A stretch of 64,000 nt of DNA, from NCBI RefSeq assembly GCF_020283565.1, contig NC_060061.1, positions 25,643,362 through 25,707,361 of the forward strand. Reading direction: 5' to 3'. Of this stretch, positions 44,918 through 55,400 are shown piece after piece; the first letter of the stretch is position 1; each line of letters opens with the position of its first letter. Under the pieces are notes generated by a model, which was not told the origin of the DNA, did no database searches, and saw nothing but the letters and a program-made list of their open reading frames with translations. Position numbers and translations under genes: made by a program. This stretch comes from Trifolium pratense (Eukaryota > Streptophyta > Magnoliopsida > Fabales > Fabaceae).

Positions 44918-46722
44918 ATGGCTTATTCAACCCTTCAACCTCCATATTATCATCCCATAACCACCCATGTTCCAGACCCATCTCCATATTATACCTCCCA
45001 CACTCCTCCATTCTATCCTCAGCCACCACCCAACACCAACCCTTCATCTTTTAACTCATATTATTACCCTGCATCCACCGTACCAACTCCACCCCCTCCA
45101 CCCAACCCAAATTTTCCTTCATATCCACATCATCTTTATCACCCATCGTACCACTCTATTCCTCCCTCTTATTCCACACCCACAACCATACCACTTGATT
45201 TTCCTTCCTATCCATATCCAACTCATTCTAACTACGACCAAAACACAAGCTTTTCACCTTCCACCATTACCCAAAATACAACCCACATCTTGCAACAACA
45301 ACCCCATGTCGTGCAACCCTTCTACCACCAACAACCACACAACACCACCTATCACATTGACCTCCCCTTTCAGAAAATCCAAACTGCTCCACCAACATTT
45401 GTGTCATCACAAGAAGCTCCTCCTTCATTGCAACAACAAATCCATCCCTCTTATACACAACCTGTTTCAATATTTCAAAATCCAGAAACTACTTAGAATT
45501 TTTTGTCAAAAATTTCTGAAATTTTGGACAAACGTACCAATAAAATTTCTGAGATTTTTGAAACATCCAAAAAGGAAAGGAAAGAGTCTCTGAGAAATTT
45601 GAATGAACAAATGCAAGCATCTCTTCTTGCTCACAAAGAAAAACTCCAAAATATCTCTGACAAATTTGAAACATTGAAAAAGAGCAGGAAAGTTGTTGCA
45701 GAAAATCCAGTTAAGGTTGAAGAAAATCAAGAGAAAGATGAAGCAACGGATGAAACATAAAGTCAGGAAGAAAATAACCTTTCTCCAAAGCCACATTCTC
45801 CGAAATTTGACACCGGAAAAAATGGATTAGTTCAACTTCCGACGCTGTCACCGCTGTTGTCACCACCGGTGGTGACGCCGCATAAACAACCGCAAGTCAA
45901 AACAATTCCGGCTTCACCGCCGCCACCGAAACCATCGGATTTGTTCATATATCAGTCTCCACCTTCAACTCCGTCGCCACCCCGCCTTTGCTAAAGCCAC
46001 CTGCCAGAGTCCTGACTCTATCCACACCGCCGAAACCACCAGAAAAGGTTTCCTTTCTTCTCCCAGCAACGCTGCGTCCACCGCCGGCTCTACATTCGAC
46101 GCCGAAATCCATTTTACCTTCACCTCCGACGTCACGTCCAACTCCAAAACCACCAGATTCAAATATTTTCAAGAATATAAATGAGGAGTTTATGGCGGAT
46201 TCATTCACTATAAAGCTAGTTGAGATTCAATTGCTGAAACCATCCGGCGTCTATTTCCCTCCGGCGCCACCACCGGAACCTCCAGATATAGTCATAGCTC
46301 TGTCATCCAAACCACTGCCATGGCCACCGTTCATCAACCCAACTTCTCGACCACAAGCCAAACCACCTGACATAACTTTTCATCTCTTGTTGCAAACATT
46401 TTCACGTTGTTTGAGTACAAACAGTTCACTATGTGACAAAATACATCCCTCCTTATGCCACCTATCACCCATTAAACAATTCCCCCAACAGGAAAAAGCC
46501 ACGTGTCCCACTATTTTGTTTATTCTCTCTGCAAGTGTTATTCATCCACCAACACCCACAAGTGTGTACTGTGTGTTTCTATTTTCATGTGCCAGCTATT
46601 GTCCATTTCCAAGAATGAAAATTTACCATCCCATGTGCCAGCTTGTAGCCACGAGACAACATCCTATGTGCATTGGCCCAAATATTCACTCAATGGATCC
46701 TTCAGATTGGGCTCGCAAGTAA
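44918..46722 (+). pseudogene. Proline-rich element-encoded protein, broken by stops and a frameshift
   Basis: The frame starts 35 bp after the LTR (MAYSTLQPPYYHPITTHVPD). Residues 1-190 are rich in Pro, Tyr, Ser, His and Thr. A TAG at 45494-45496 interrupts, and the same frame then continues with a Lys/Glu-rich segment of coiled-coil character (ISEILDKRTNKISEIFETSK, then ASLLAHKEKLQNISDKFETL). A TAA at 45758-45760 follows, then more of the same frame (PHKQPQVKTIPASPPPPKPS) to 45993. A frameshift moves coding to the frame at 45988-46722 (PPKPPEKVSFLLPATLRPPP). Without these lesions it would be one protein of roughly 600 residues. No retroviral domain is visible. The layout (Pro-rich, coiled coil, Pro-rich) could be a gag-like structural protein or a captured extensin-type host sequence; this is unresolved. 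Confidence 0.6.
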
Positions 46723-46877
46723 TGGGCCAAATTTCTATTAAAGACTATTTTTGTACGGAATTGGGCCTAGTATCACCACAACAAAATTCAGTTGATCTGC
46801 TCCACATTCGCCCGGCTCGTAAACCCCCATACTTGCATCTGAACCTTGAGGACAAGGTTCAAGTGAACCGGCGACAA

Positions 46878-47009
46878 TGATAGAAGATTGCGGAGTCTTT
46901 AGTTAAATAATTAGATATTAATGAGGCGTAATATTTATATTATTAGTTGATCATCTATGTTATTGAGTTTTGCTTGGTTGGACTTTATGCTGTTGGCCCA
47001 TTAGAGTCT

Positions 47010-47041
<32 letters not shown>

Positions 47042-47113
47042 TCCTTCATATTTTAACCTAATGAATGAAATCAAATTTATCTTTATCTTTATTTTCTTTA
47101 TGTTTTCCTTAGG
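46878..47113 (+). repeat. Truncated 3' LTR with expanded TA tract
   Basis: It matches the 5' LTR from tgatagaagatt to 'tttatgttttcctta'. A (TA)n expansion is at 47010-47036. It ends where the Mutator-like outer element begins; the last ~30 bp of the LTR are not found further right. Confidence 0.75.
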
Positions 47114-47152
47114 CACAGTTTGACTTTTACACGTGACTAACGGTGTGCACAG

Positions 47153-47200
47153 GTGGAGCACCAATTGGAGGAGCACCAATTGGAGGAGCACCAATTGGAC
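47153..47200. repeat. 15-bp tandem repeat, three copies
   Basis: 'ggagcaccaattgga' units are repeated three times in a row, close to the left side of the outer Mutator-like element. Confidence 0.85.
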
Positions 47201-47788
47201 ACGTGGAATGTACATGTGGCTCCAATAAAAAATTAATTAATTAATTAAAACAAAAATAGTGCACGTGAAGAAAATCCTAGCATGCTCCTCTAAGTTCACT
47301 TACCCCCAACTCACTTGAAGAAATGAAACGGCGGCGAAGGAGGCCTGCGATGACGGTGAGAAAACGACATCAGGTAGAGAAGATAAAGAGGTAAAAGCAA
47401 AATCTGATAATTTTAAAATTGATCTGGGTCACAGAACTGTGAGAGATTCAAGTGATTTTGAACCAAATCCGAAGAAGAGAAAGCAAAAAAAAATACTTGT
47501 TTCAATTACTTTGCCGTTTTTTAAGAAGAACGAGATGAATCAGGATGGGTTGTATTTGTTGGTGGTGATGTTGAAGTTGGGTGGTTGGTTTTAATAGCTT
47601 TTTTCATGAACTTGTTCAGATTGATTTTCTCTTTCATTTTTTCAATTAAGCAGAGAGAAGAAAATAAATAAAGTAGAGGGAGAGATTGTAGGGAAATAAT
47701 ACATATTTTCTGGATTTTTTTTTTGTTGGTGTTTTTCTGGTTTCAACCTTTCTTTTATTATTTGACGGAGTGAGTGTATTTTTTTATT

Positions 47789-48939
47789 AGCTTAAATGCG
47801 GTTTTGCTCCCCTGTTTTGATTAAATTGAAATTTTACCCTCCTGTTTTAAAACACGCCTGTTTTATAATTTTTTGGATTTTGCCCCCCCTAAAATTCTGC
47901 TTTCGAGTCACAACTTCAAAGCTTCACACACAACTCAATTTGGATCAATAATTCACCAAACGGATACCGAAATGACCGTAATCGAGTTATCTTTCCACAT
48001 AATCAAACCCCATTGAATTTGGAGTTACAAAGAGAGATTAATTACCGTTTTAGTGAAGGTTTGTCCCCCAAAATTCTGCAAAAACTCTACTTTCGAGTCA
48101 CAACTTCAAAGCTTCGCACACAACTTAATTTGGATCAATAATTCACCAAACGGATTCCAAAATGACTGTAATCGAATTATCTTTCCATATAATCAAACCC
48201 CACTAAATTTGGAGTTACAAAGAGAGATTAATTACCATTTTAGTGAAGGTATGTCTAATTACTAATTTTGCAGAAATCTACTTCTGACCTTCAAATTCAA
48301 CATCGTCTACCAAACACATCGTAACTCCAAATTTGAGGAAATTTAAATGACAACAAGGGTAATTTCGTTCCGAACATGTAAATACTATTAAAAAAATGAG
48401 CTACAGGGTGAGAGACATGACAAAAATATCAGTAGTAGTTTCATACAATAATTAATTTGGACAGACCTTCACTAAAATGATAATTAATCTCTCTCTGTAA
48501 CTCCAAATTTAGTGGAGTTTGGTTATGTGGAAAACTAACTCGATTGCGGTCATTTCGGTACCATTTTGGTGAATTAAAGATCCAAATGGAATTTTGTGCG
48601 AAGTTTTGAAGTTGTGACTCGAAAGCAGATTTTGTGTAGAATTTTGGGGGACAAACATTCACTAAAACGGTAATTAATCTCTCTTTGTAACTCCAAATTT
48701 AGTGGGGTTTGATTCTGTGGAAAGATAACTCGATTACGGTCATTTCGGTATACGTTTGGTGAATTATTGATCCAAATTAAGTTGTGTGAGAAGCTTTTAT
48801 GTTGTGACTTGAAAACATAATTTTAGGGGGGCAAAATCCAAAAAAATTATAAAACAGGGGGGTAAAAGTCCGCGTTTTAAAATAAGGGGGTAAAATTTTG
48901 ATTTAATCAAAATAGGGGGAGTAAAACTGCATTTAAGCC
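47789..48939. mobile_element. Nested foldback element with 9-bp duplication
   Basis: The ends are agcttaaatgcggttttgctc and gagtaaaactgcatttaagcc. A perfect 9-bp duplication TTTTTTATT flanks the unit (47780-47788 and 48940-48948). The interior carries a unit of about 185 bp ('gagtcacaacttcaaagctt', 'aatttggatcaataattcacc', 'tttggagttacaaagagaga') twice directly (47889-48060, 48070-48250) and twice inverted (48455-48650, 48655-48830), giving a giant hairpin. The two opposite frames of about 70 codons (48053 plus, 48662 minus) translate the same repeat and are not genes. Confidence 0.85.
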
Positions 48940-49183
48940 TTTTTTATTTGTTATTAATTGAAACAAATATTACACGTGTGCATTCCACATGTCCACGTTT
49001 CATTCCACCTGTGCACATAGTTAGCCACTTGTTAAAGTCAAACAGTGTTAGTGTCAATGTTGACAAAAAGTACCAACTAATGGTAACAGAAAAAACATAA
49101 GGGACTAAATTGATACGTTTGAAATGTAAGAGACCAAATTAAAACTTTAAATAAACGTAAGAGACCAAATGTGTAGTTAAGTC

Positions 49184-50038
49184 TAATTTTTTATAAGAAT
49201 TTCAAACATGTCATTTGACTATAAAGTTTTTTTTTTATGTTAACTATAAAGTTAAAGTGATTTAATTTATGAACATTTTAAATAAAAAAATGAAAGTTAA
49301 TTTTTTTTATTACCATGATATCAATACGAAGTTCAATCAAAGAACTATGGGGTACACAACACAAGGTGGATTTTCTCCTCTCAACTGAATTTTCTTCATA
49401 CGCATGAATTAATAATCAAACTACTGATCACAGGCTTAAAGAGACCAAAATCCTTATCCCTTGGACCAATTTATTATTGGTAAATGAAAGTTAAATTTTC
49501 ATTTTTCATATTAGGTACAATTATAACTTAAAAAAAAAAATCATGTACCAAAAAAAAAAACTTAAAAATAATTAAATACAATAATATAGTACTGTATTTG
49601 AGTAAAAGATTCTCAAATATGAATTAACTTTTTTTTTGTGTTTGTATAGAATTATGCTTTTTCTTACCAAGGTTGTAAAGAATTCCTTCCTTGTGAATAT
49701 TTTCATTGACTCATTATAATTATAACCAACTATAAATTTATTACTCCAACAACATTTTTTAATAACCATAATTTTTATCAAAAGTTTCTAAATGACTGAG
49801 TGGTACTTCATTTTAATAAACCAACACGGTAACCCAGAATAATAAACCAAATTAATTTGTTTTTTTACAAACAAAAAGTATTACAAAAAATAAACCAAAT
49901 TAAACTTATATCTAACTTTTTTTAGCTCATCACCAAAACTATAAATAAAAAAAGTATTACAAAAAACATTTTTCACCATAGAAAAAAAGTGTAAAATATG
50001 TTTTCAATTCCTACTTTTAGAGTGAGTTTTGATTTTTG
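49184..50038. other. AT-rich intergenic DNA, no gene
   Basis: Several poly-A/T runs. No domain-bearing frame. Confidence 0.4.
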
Positions 50039-50365
50039 TCCAGTGCGTTTGGTTCGTAAAACAGTAAGGACTGGGCAGAACAGTACATGATAAAACAAGA
50101 TAATACAGGACATGACAAAACTGTACCGAAGATATATATGACTATAATATTTTTATATTCAAAAATAAAATGGATATTTTCGTATTTTTCATAGGTGTAC
50201 TATGAACAAAAAGTTGTGTCGTGATTCAGTGAAGGAGAAAAAATCTTTTTTTGTCATGTCTCTTGCTACTTAATTCGTCCGGTCCCATAACCAGTTTGAA
50301 ATCAAAGGGTACAATAAAAATTGTTTTGTCATGTCCCTTGTATTTTAGCAGATCAAACACATCCA
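50039..50365. mobile_element. MITE-like repeat in the synthetase promoter region
   Basis: The left 'cagtgcgtttggttcg' and right 'cagatcaaacacatcc' are imperfect inverted ends. Inside, 'acaggacatgacaaaact' on the left is inverted as 'attgttttgtcatgtcccttg' on the right. It is about 325 bp and lies about 230 bp upstream of the start codon. Confidence 0.5.
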
Positions 50366-50596
50366 TAAAAAATCATAACATCGGCGTTAACATGTCAATT
50401 TTTTTTTTAACAGACGAAAATCAAAATTCACCGTGTAAAAGTAGGCACTAAAAATTATTTTACGAAAAAACCATTGAAGCTGCAAAACCCTGATACTGAT
50501 ACTGTTGTTCGTTACTCTTTCTTATTATTATTATCGGCGGCTGAGCGTTCTTCATATTTCTCCAAACCCAAAACCCAATCGAATCAGAACCAAACC

Positions 50597-52392
50597 ATGG
50601 AAGAAGTTTGCGAAGGTAAAGACTTCGCATTCCCAAAACAAGAAGAAACAATTCTCTCATTCTGGTCACAAATCGACGCATTCAACACACAACTTTCACT
50701 CACCAAAGACAAACCAGAATACATCTTCTACGATGGTCCACCTTTCGCCACCGGTCTTCCTCACTACGGTCACATTCTCGCCGGTACAATCAAAGACATC
50801 GTCACGCGCTACCATTCCATGACTGGTCATCATGTCACGCGCCGATTTGGTTGGGATTGTCATGGTTTACCTGTTGAAAATGAGATTGATAAGAAATTAG
50901 GGATTAAGAAACGTGAAGATGTTATTAAGCTTGGGATTGATGTTTATAATGAAGAGTGTAGAAGTATTGTTACTAGATATGTTTCTGAATGGGAAAATGT
51001 TATTACTAGAACTGGTCGTTGGATTGATTTTAAGAATGATTATAAGACTATGGATCTTAATTTTATGGAATCTGTTTGGTGGGTTTTTTCTCAGCTTTAT
51101 GCTAAGGATCTTGTTTATAAAGGGTTTAAGGTATTTTTTGTTTTTAATATTATCATTGTCTAGTACTAAGTGCATGTTTGAAATGATGATTAGTTTAATG
51201 TTAAAGATAGATAGTCTAGCATTTTGTTAAAATTGCGGTTGCATGCGTGATTCTGTTAATGCAAATGTGTATTATTGAAGTGGAATAACTTTGTTTGATT
51301 GTGATTTTGTTGTTGTAGGTTATGCCATATAGTACCGGTTGCAAAACCCCACTCTCTAATTTTGAGGCTGGTCAGAATTATAAGGTTAGTGATTATATTT
51401 AGCAGTTTTTGTGGGTTTTTGCCTTTTTTTGTTTCGTGCTTGGTTTAATAGTTGTGATTAATATGCGTTGTTGCTATTTTAACATGATAGGAAAAAGTGG
51501 GTTTAGTGTCACAAATTTGATTTTGATTCATTTTTTACTTGTTTGGTGTTTCTTAAGTAGAATTATGTTTGTCTACAATACAAACCTTGGTTTGACTAGA
51601 ATTTATTAATTAAAATAGATTTTGGTTAAAAATTTTACATCAAATTTTACTTGATACTTGCTTCTTGAGTAAAAAGATATTCAAACACTATAATTTCATT
51701 TCAAAATAAACTTTTATGAAATTGACTTTACATTGCAAATCACGTTTGGCAAATGTCCATCCAAAATACATACCCTGGATAATGATATACGTTTGTTGTA
51801 GTTATATCTGTGTCTAAAATTCTATATTGGCACAGGATGTATCTGATCCTGAAGTGTATATGACGTTCCCGGTGTTGGGAGATGCACATGGTGCATCTTT
51901 TGTGGCTTGGACAACAACACCATGGACTCTTCCTAGCAATCTTGCTCTGTGCGTCAATGCTAATTTTACCTATTTGAAGGTCAGTTAAATTATGGGCTGA
52001 AATATAAATGTGCATGTACAAGCTCACATCTTTTATTGGCCCCTTTTCTTTTCCACATTTCCATGTTACTTGAAAACCTAATTTTTGAAGCCAATGAAAT
52101 CAGGTACGCAATAAGTATACGGGTAAAGTTTATATAGTTGGTGAATCTCGTCTGTCTACACTCCCTACCCCAAAGGAGAAACCCAAAGAAGCTGTTGCTA
52201 ATAGCACAGCCAGTGTTCCTAAAAATGCAAAGAATAAGGGAGCTTTAAGTGGAAAGGCGGATAATGTATTGGATTCTTTTGAAGTGCTGGAGAAATTCTC
52301 AGGGGCTTCATTAGTGGGGAAAAAGTGAGCAGTTATTCCTTATACTGCATTCATTTTTTATATTAGTTTTACTTTATAAATAAAATAATTTC

Positions 52393-52448
<56 letters not shown>

Positions 52449-55400
52449 TGTTTTAAGACTCTTATAATGACATTTTGCATATGGATTTTGTTGAGTTTTG
52501 AAACTCATATGTCAACTTGTTCTGCAGGTATGAACCATTATTCAATTACTTTACAGAATTATCTGATACGGCTTTTAGGGTTGTTGCCGACAATTATGTA
52601 ACTGATGATAGTGGTACTGGCATTGTCCATTGTGCCCCTGCTTTTGGTGAAGATGATTTTCGTGTTTGCATTGACAATCAAATTCTCAGCAAGGTATGTA
52701 CTTATAAGAATTTTTAATTTTATAATGACTGGTAAGGGATTACATTTTTCCTCCCAAACTAGTACCCTGAATATTGGGAAGTGAAATTCTAAATCAATGC
52801 CATGTGTGTCTAAATATGTTTCTGTATATCTTTCTTCCGACCCTAGGGATCATTTATTTATGTTGGTGCCTCTAGTTAATATTGGCCGAAGTGGCCACAT
52901 TTATTGAGTAAATCCTAAGTCCCATTTGAAAAGAGATAAGGCCTGAAAGGTGTTACTGTTTATAAAGAGAGGCACCCCTCACCTTACAAGTCAGTTTTGT
53001 AAAGTTGCGTTAGGCCCAATAAAAAACCTAATAACTATAGTGGTGCAGCGCAGCGTGCTACACAAGAACCCATTGAATCACAATTTTGAATAGCTGCTGT
53101 AGTGCCATCAATAGCGGCCAAATACTGGTTAGTCAGCGGTTGCTACATTAAAAAACCTGTAAAATCCTGATTTTTTTGACTTTTTGGTCATTTCACCTTA
53201 AGAAAGTTGTTAATTGTCCTCAGCATATAGCTGTTCCCTCTGTTTTGATTGAACTTTTTGATCATTTCATCCTAATATTCTTAACGACAATAAAAAGGGT
53301 CCTCCTATCTGGCCATTCTTCTCCGAAACGGCGTCATCTGTCCTACTCATGTTATGCAGCATTCCTGCTGTCCTTTCCGCCGACCATCCTCACTTTGGAG
53401 ACAGTGATTTTGTTAAAGGGTAGTGATTTCGTTAAAGGAATCACATGTATTTATTTTAAATACATAGATGAGTTACTTTAGACCTTGGAGACTAAAGCGT
53501 GTTTTCTTTATATTGGGTTTGTTTGTTGGTAATAATGTGCTCTTATGAATATTCTTTATTGTTATGTGTTCTTCTGTCCTTTAGCTTTTATTTTATGTTA
53601 TAAACTATTTGTATGTTTCTCTAAACTTTGGCATAGCAGCCATACTGCTATAGTGTTTTTGGGGTCGATGGTATCAGCCATTGACTAAATAGGTTGGAGT
53701 GTCATCTGCTTATATTTTGTGCCAACTTTTCATATCACTGCTGCATCTTTCATGATTATTTTTGTCTTTGCCACGTAATTCTGCCACTTCTGAAATTCCT
53801 TTCTTGTTTATTTATCTGCTTATTTTGAAGCTGCTCCAGTTCCTAAATAAAATAAAATGCTGCAGTGCTAGTATGCTACTGAACTATTGTCCTATAATTT
53901 TATAGGATTTGCATTTTTGTTACTCTTGTAGATTTTTCACTTGTCAGTTGTTTATTGATGCATACCATCCCTTCCCAATACCACTACTCAATTGCTGTGT
54001 TGGCTTGTAGGATAAGCTTATTGTAGCTGTTGATGATGATGGCTGCTTTACTGAAAATATTACCGACTTTAGTGGGTGCTATATCAAACAAGCGGACAAG
54101 GATATCATTGAAGCAGTGAAGGTATGTTACATATAGAATCCTTTATTAATTTGGAGCGATTTATTGTACAGGCACTGCTAATATGAAAGATTGTATTGTC
54201 ATGTGACTTGGTGAATGTCATTCGTCTCCCCTTATTGTTCAGTTGGTACCATCATATTTAGGAATTGATAGCTGTTTTTGAGAGTTGAGAATATTGGGAA
54301 AGAAATCCCTTTTTTTGTTTGGTTTTATAAGAGAATATAGTTTGGAGGAGAGAAAAAATATGAAACAAAAGAAAAGGCTGGGTAATTTAGCAGAGGCTGT
54401 ATATTAGAAATTAGAAAATAAGATAAAAAAAGTCTTTCTCACTCCTGCCTGTCTTGTGAAGCAACCCTAGTACAATACTCATAACATACTAAGTGTCTAT
54501 ATTAGAGTTTGAGTTGAGACCATTCAATAGAAGTTGACTATATGATATCTCTTGCACTACACAATGTTTATCTTAAAACTTATTTTAATTGGATCGTTTT
54601 AATTATTTTCTTTTCCTGTTTCATCTTTCTGTAGGCAAAGGGTAGGCTGGTTAAATCTGGAGCTTTTACACATTCTTATCCATACTGTTGGAGATCTGAT
54701 ACCCCACTTATATACAGAGCTGTTCCAAGCTGGTAAGCATGTCTGACCAGGATTTTAACTTTGCACTGTTTTAATTTTAGCTATTAGTTATACTTATAGG
54801 AATCTTAGCTATAATTTTCTTTCATTTCCGAAATGAACTAGTATTAATCAAACAAAAATTGCAAATGTTGCATGTGTTCACTTATCTTGATTTCCTGTTG
54901 CACGGAATGTGATATTAAAAATGTATATAATTCTGGATATTATTACTTTATTAGGACTTGTTCAAAAAAAATTATTACTTTATTAGGAGGTTGATACTTC
55001 TTAGAATTTGGGTTGGGCCTAACTCAACCCTACAAAACCGAGTTGTAAGGTGAAGATTGCCTCTACTTATAAACCCATATTTAAGCTATCTCACATCTGA
55101 TGTGAGACTCTTAACCCTCCCCCTCACGTCCAACACTATTGGGCTTGGCGCGTGGATATAAATGGTGGGTGGCCCAATAGCGGAAACCTGATAGCTGGTG
55201 GCCCAAGATCTTCGGGGAGGCTCTATACCATCTTAAATTTGGGGCGGGCCTAACTCAAAACTAGAAAACTTTCGTGTAAGCTGAGGATTGCCTCTACTTA
55301 TAAACCCATGCTCATGCTATCTCACATTCGATGTGGGACTCTTAAGTCATAACAATACTTAATTATTTTCAGTATTACCATCACTTTAGGTATACATTAG

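Larger units (their letters stand above)
44596..47113 (+). mobile_element. Non-autonomous LTR retrotransposon with a proline-rich frame
   Basis: The 5' LTR is 44596-44882 (tgttagaagatt...tttatca). 'attggtgctttcattc' follows, the primer-binding-type stretch seen in several plant Ty3/gypsy-like elements. The interior encodes a decayed proline-rich frame. Near its end 'ccttgaggacaaggttcaag' (46844-46863) resembles the sequence before the polypurine tract of many plant Ty3/gypsy elements. The 3' LTR starts at 46878 (tgatagaagatt) and is cut off at about 47113 by a Mutator-like element. No protease, integrase, reverse transcriptase or RNase H frame is present. Confidence 0.8.
47114..49183. mobile_element. 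Outer Mutator-like foldback element, left end truncated
   Basis: The right end (gaccaaatgtgtagttaagtc) matches the terminus of the 343-bp MITE at 43024-43366. Inner inverted segments pair 'cacagtttgacttttacacgtgactaacgg..gtgcacaggtgg' (from 47114) with the complement of 48970-49055. The expected 'ggcttaacta..cccttacg' left terminus is missing. A second foldback element (47789-48939) sits inside. Confidence 0.65.

Noticed and set aside
45267..46208. Minus-strand and other-frame ORFs across the proline-rich element
   Set aside because: They are shadows of a low-complexity Pro-rich frame on the plus strand.
48053..48662. Two frames of about 70 codons on opposite strands encoding almost the same peptide
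   Set aside because: They are copies of the inverted 185-bp unit of a foldback element. Their similarity comes from the palindrome, not from gene conservation.
50460..51175. Antisense and alternative-frame ORFs over synthetase exon 1
   Set aside because: They overlap the well-supported IleRS exon with HYGH motif and good splice donor.
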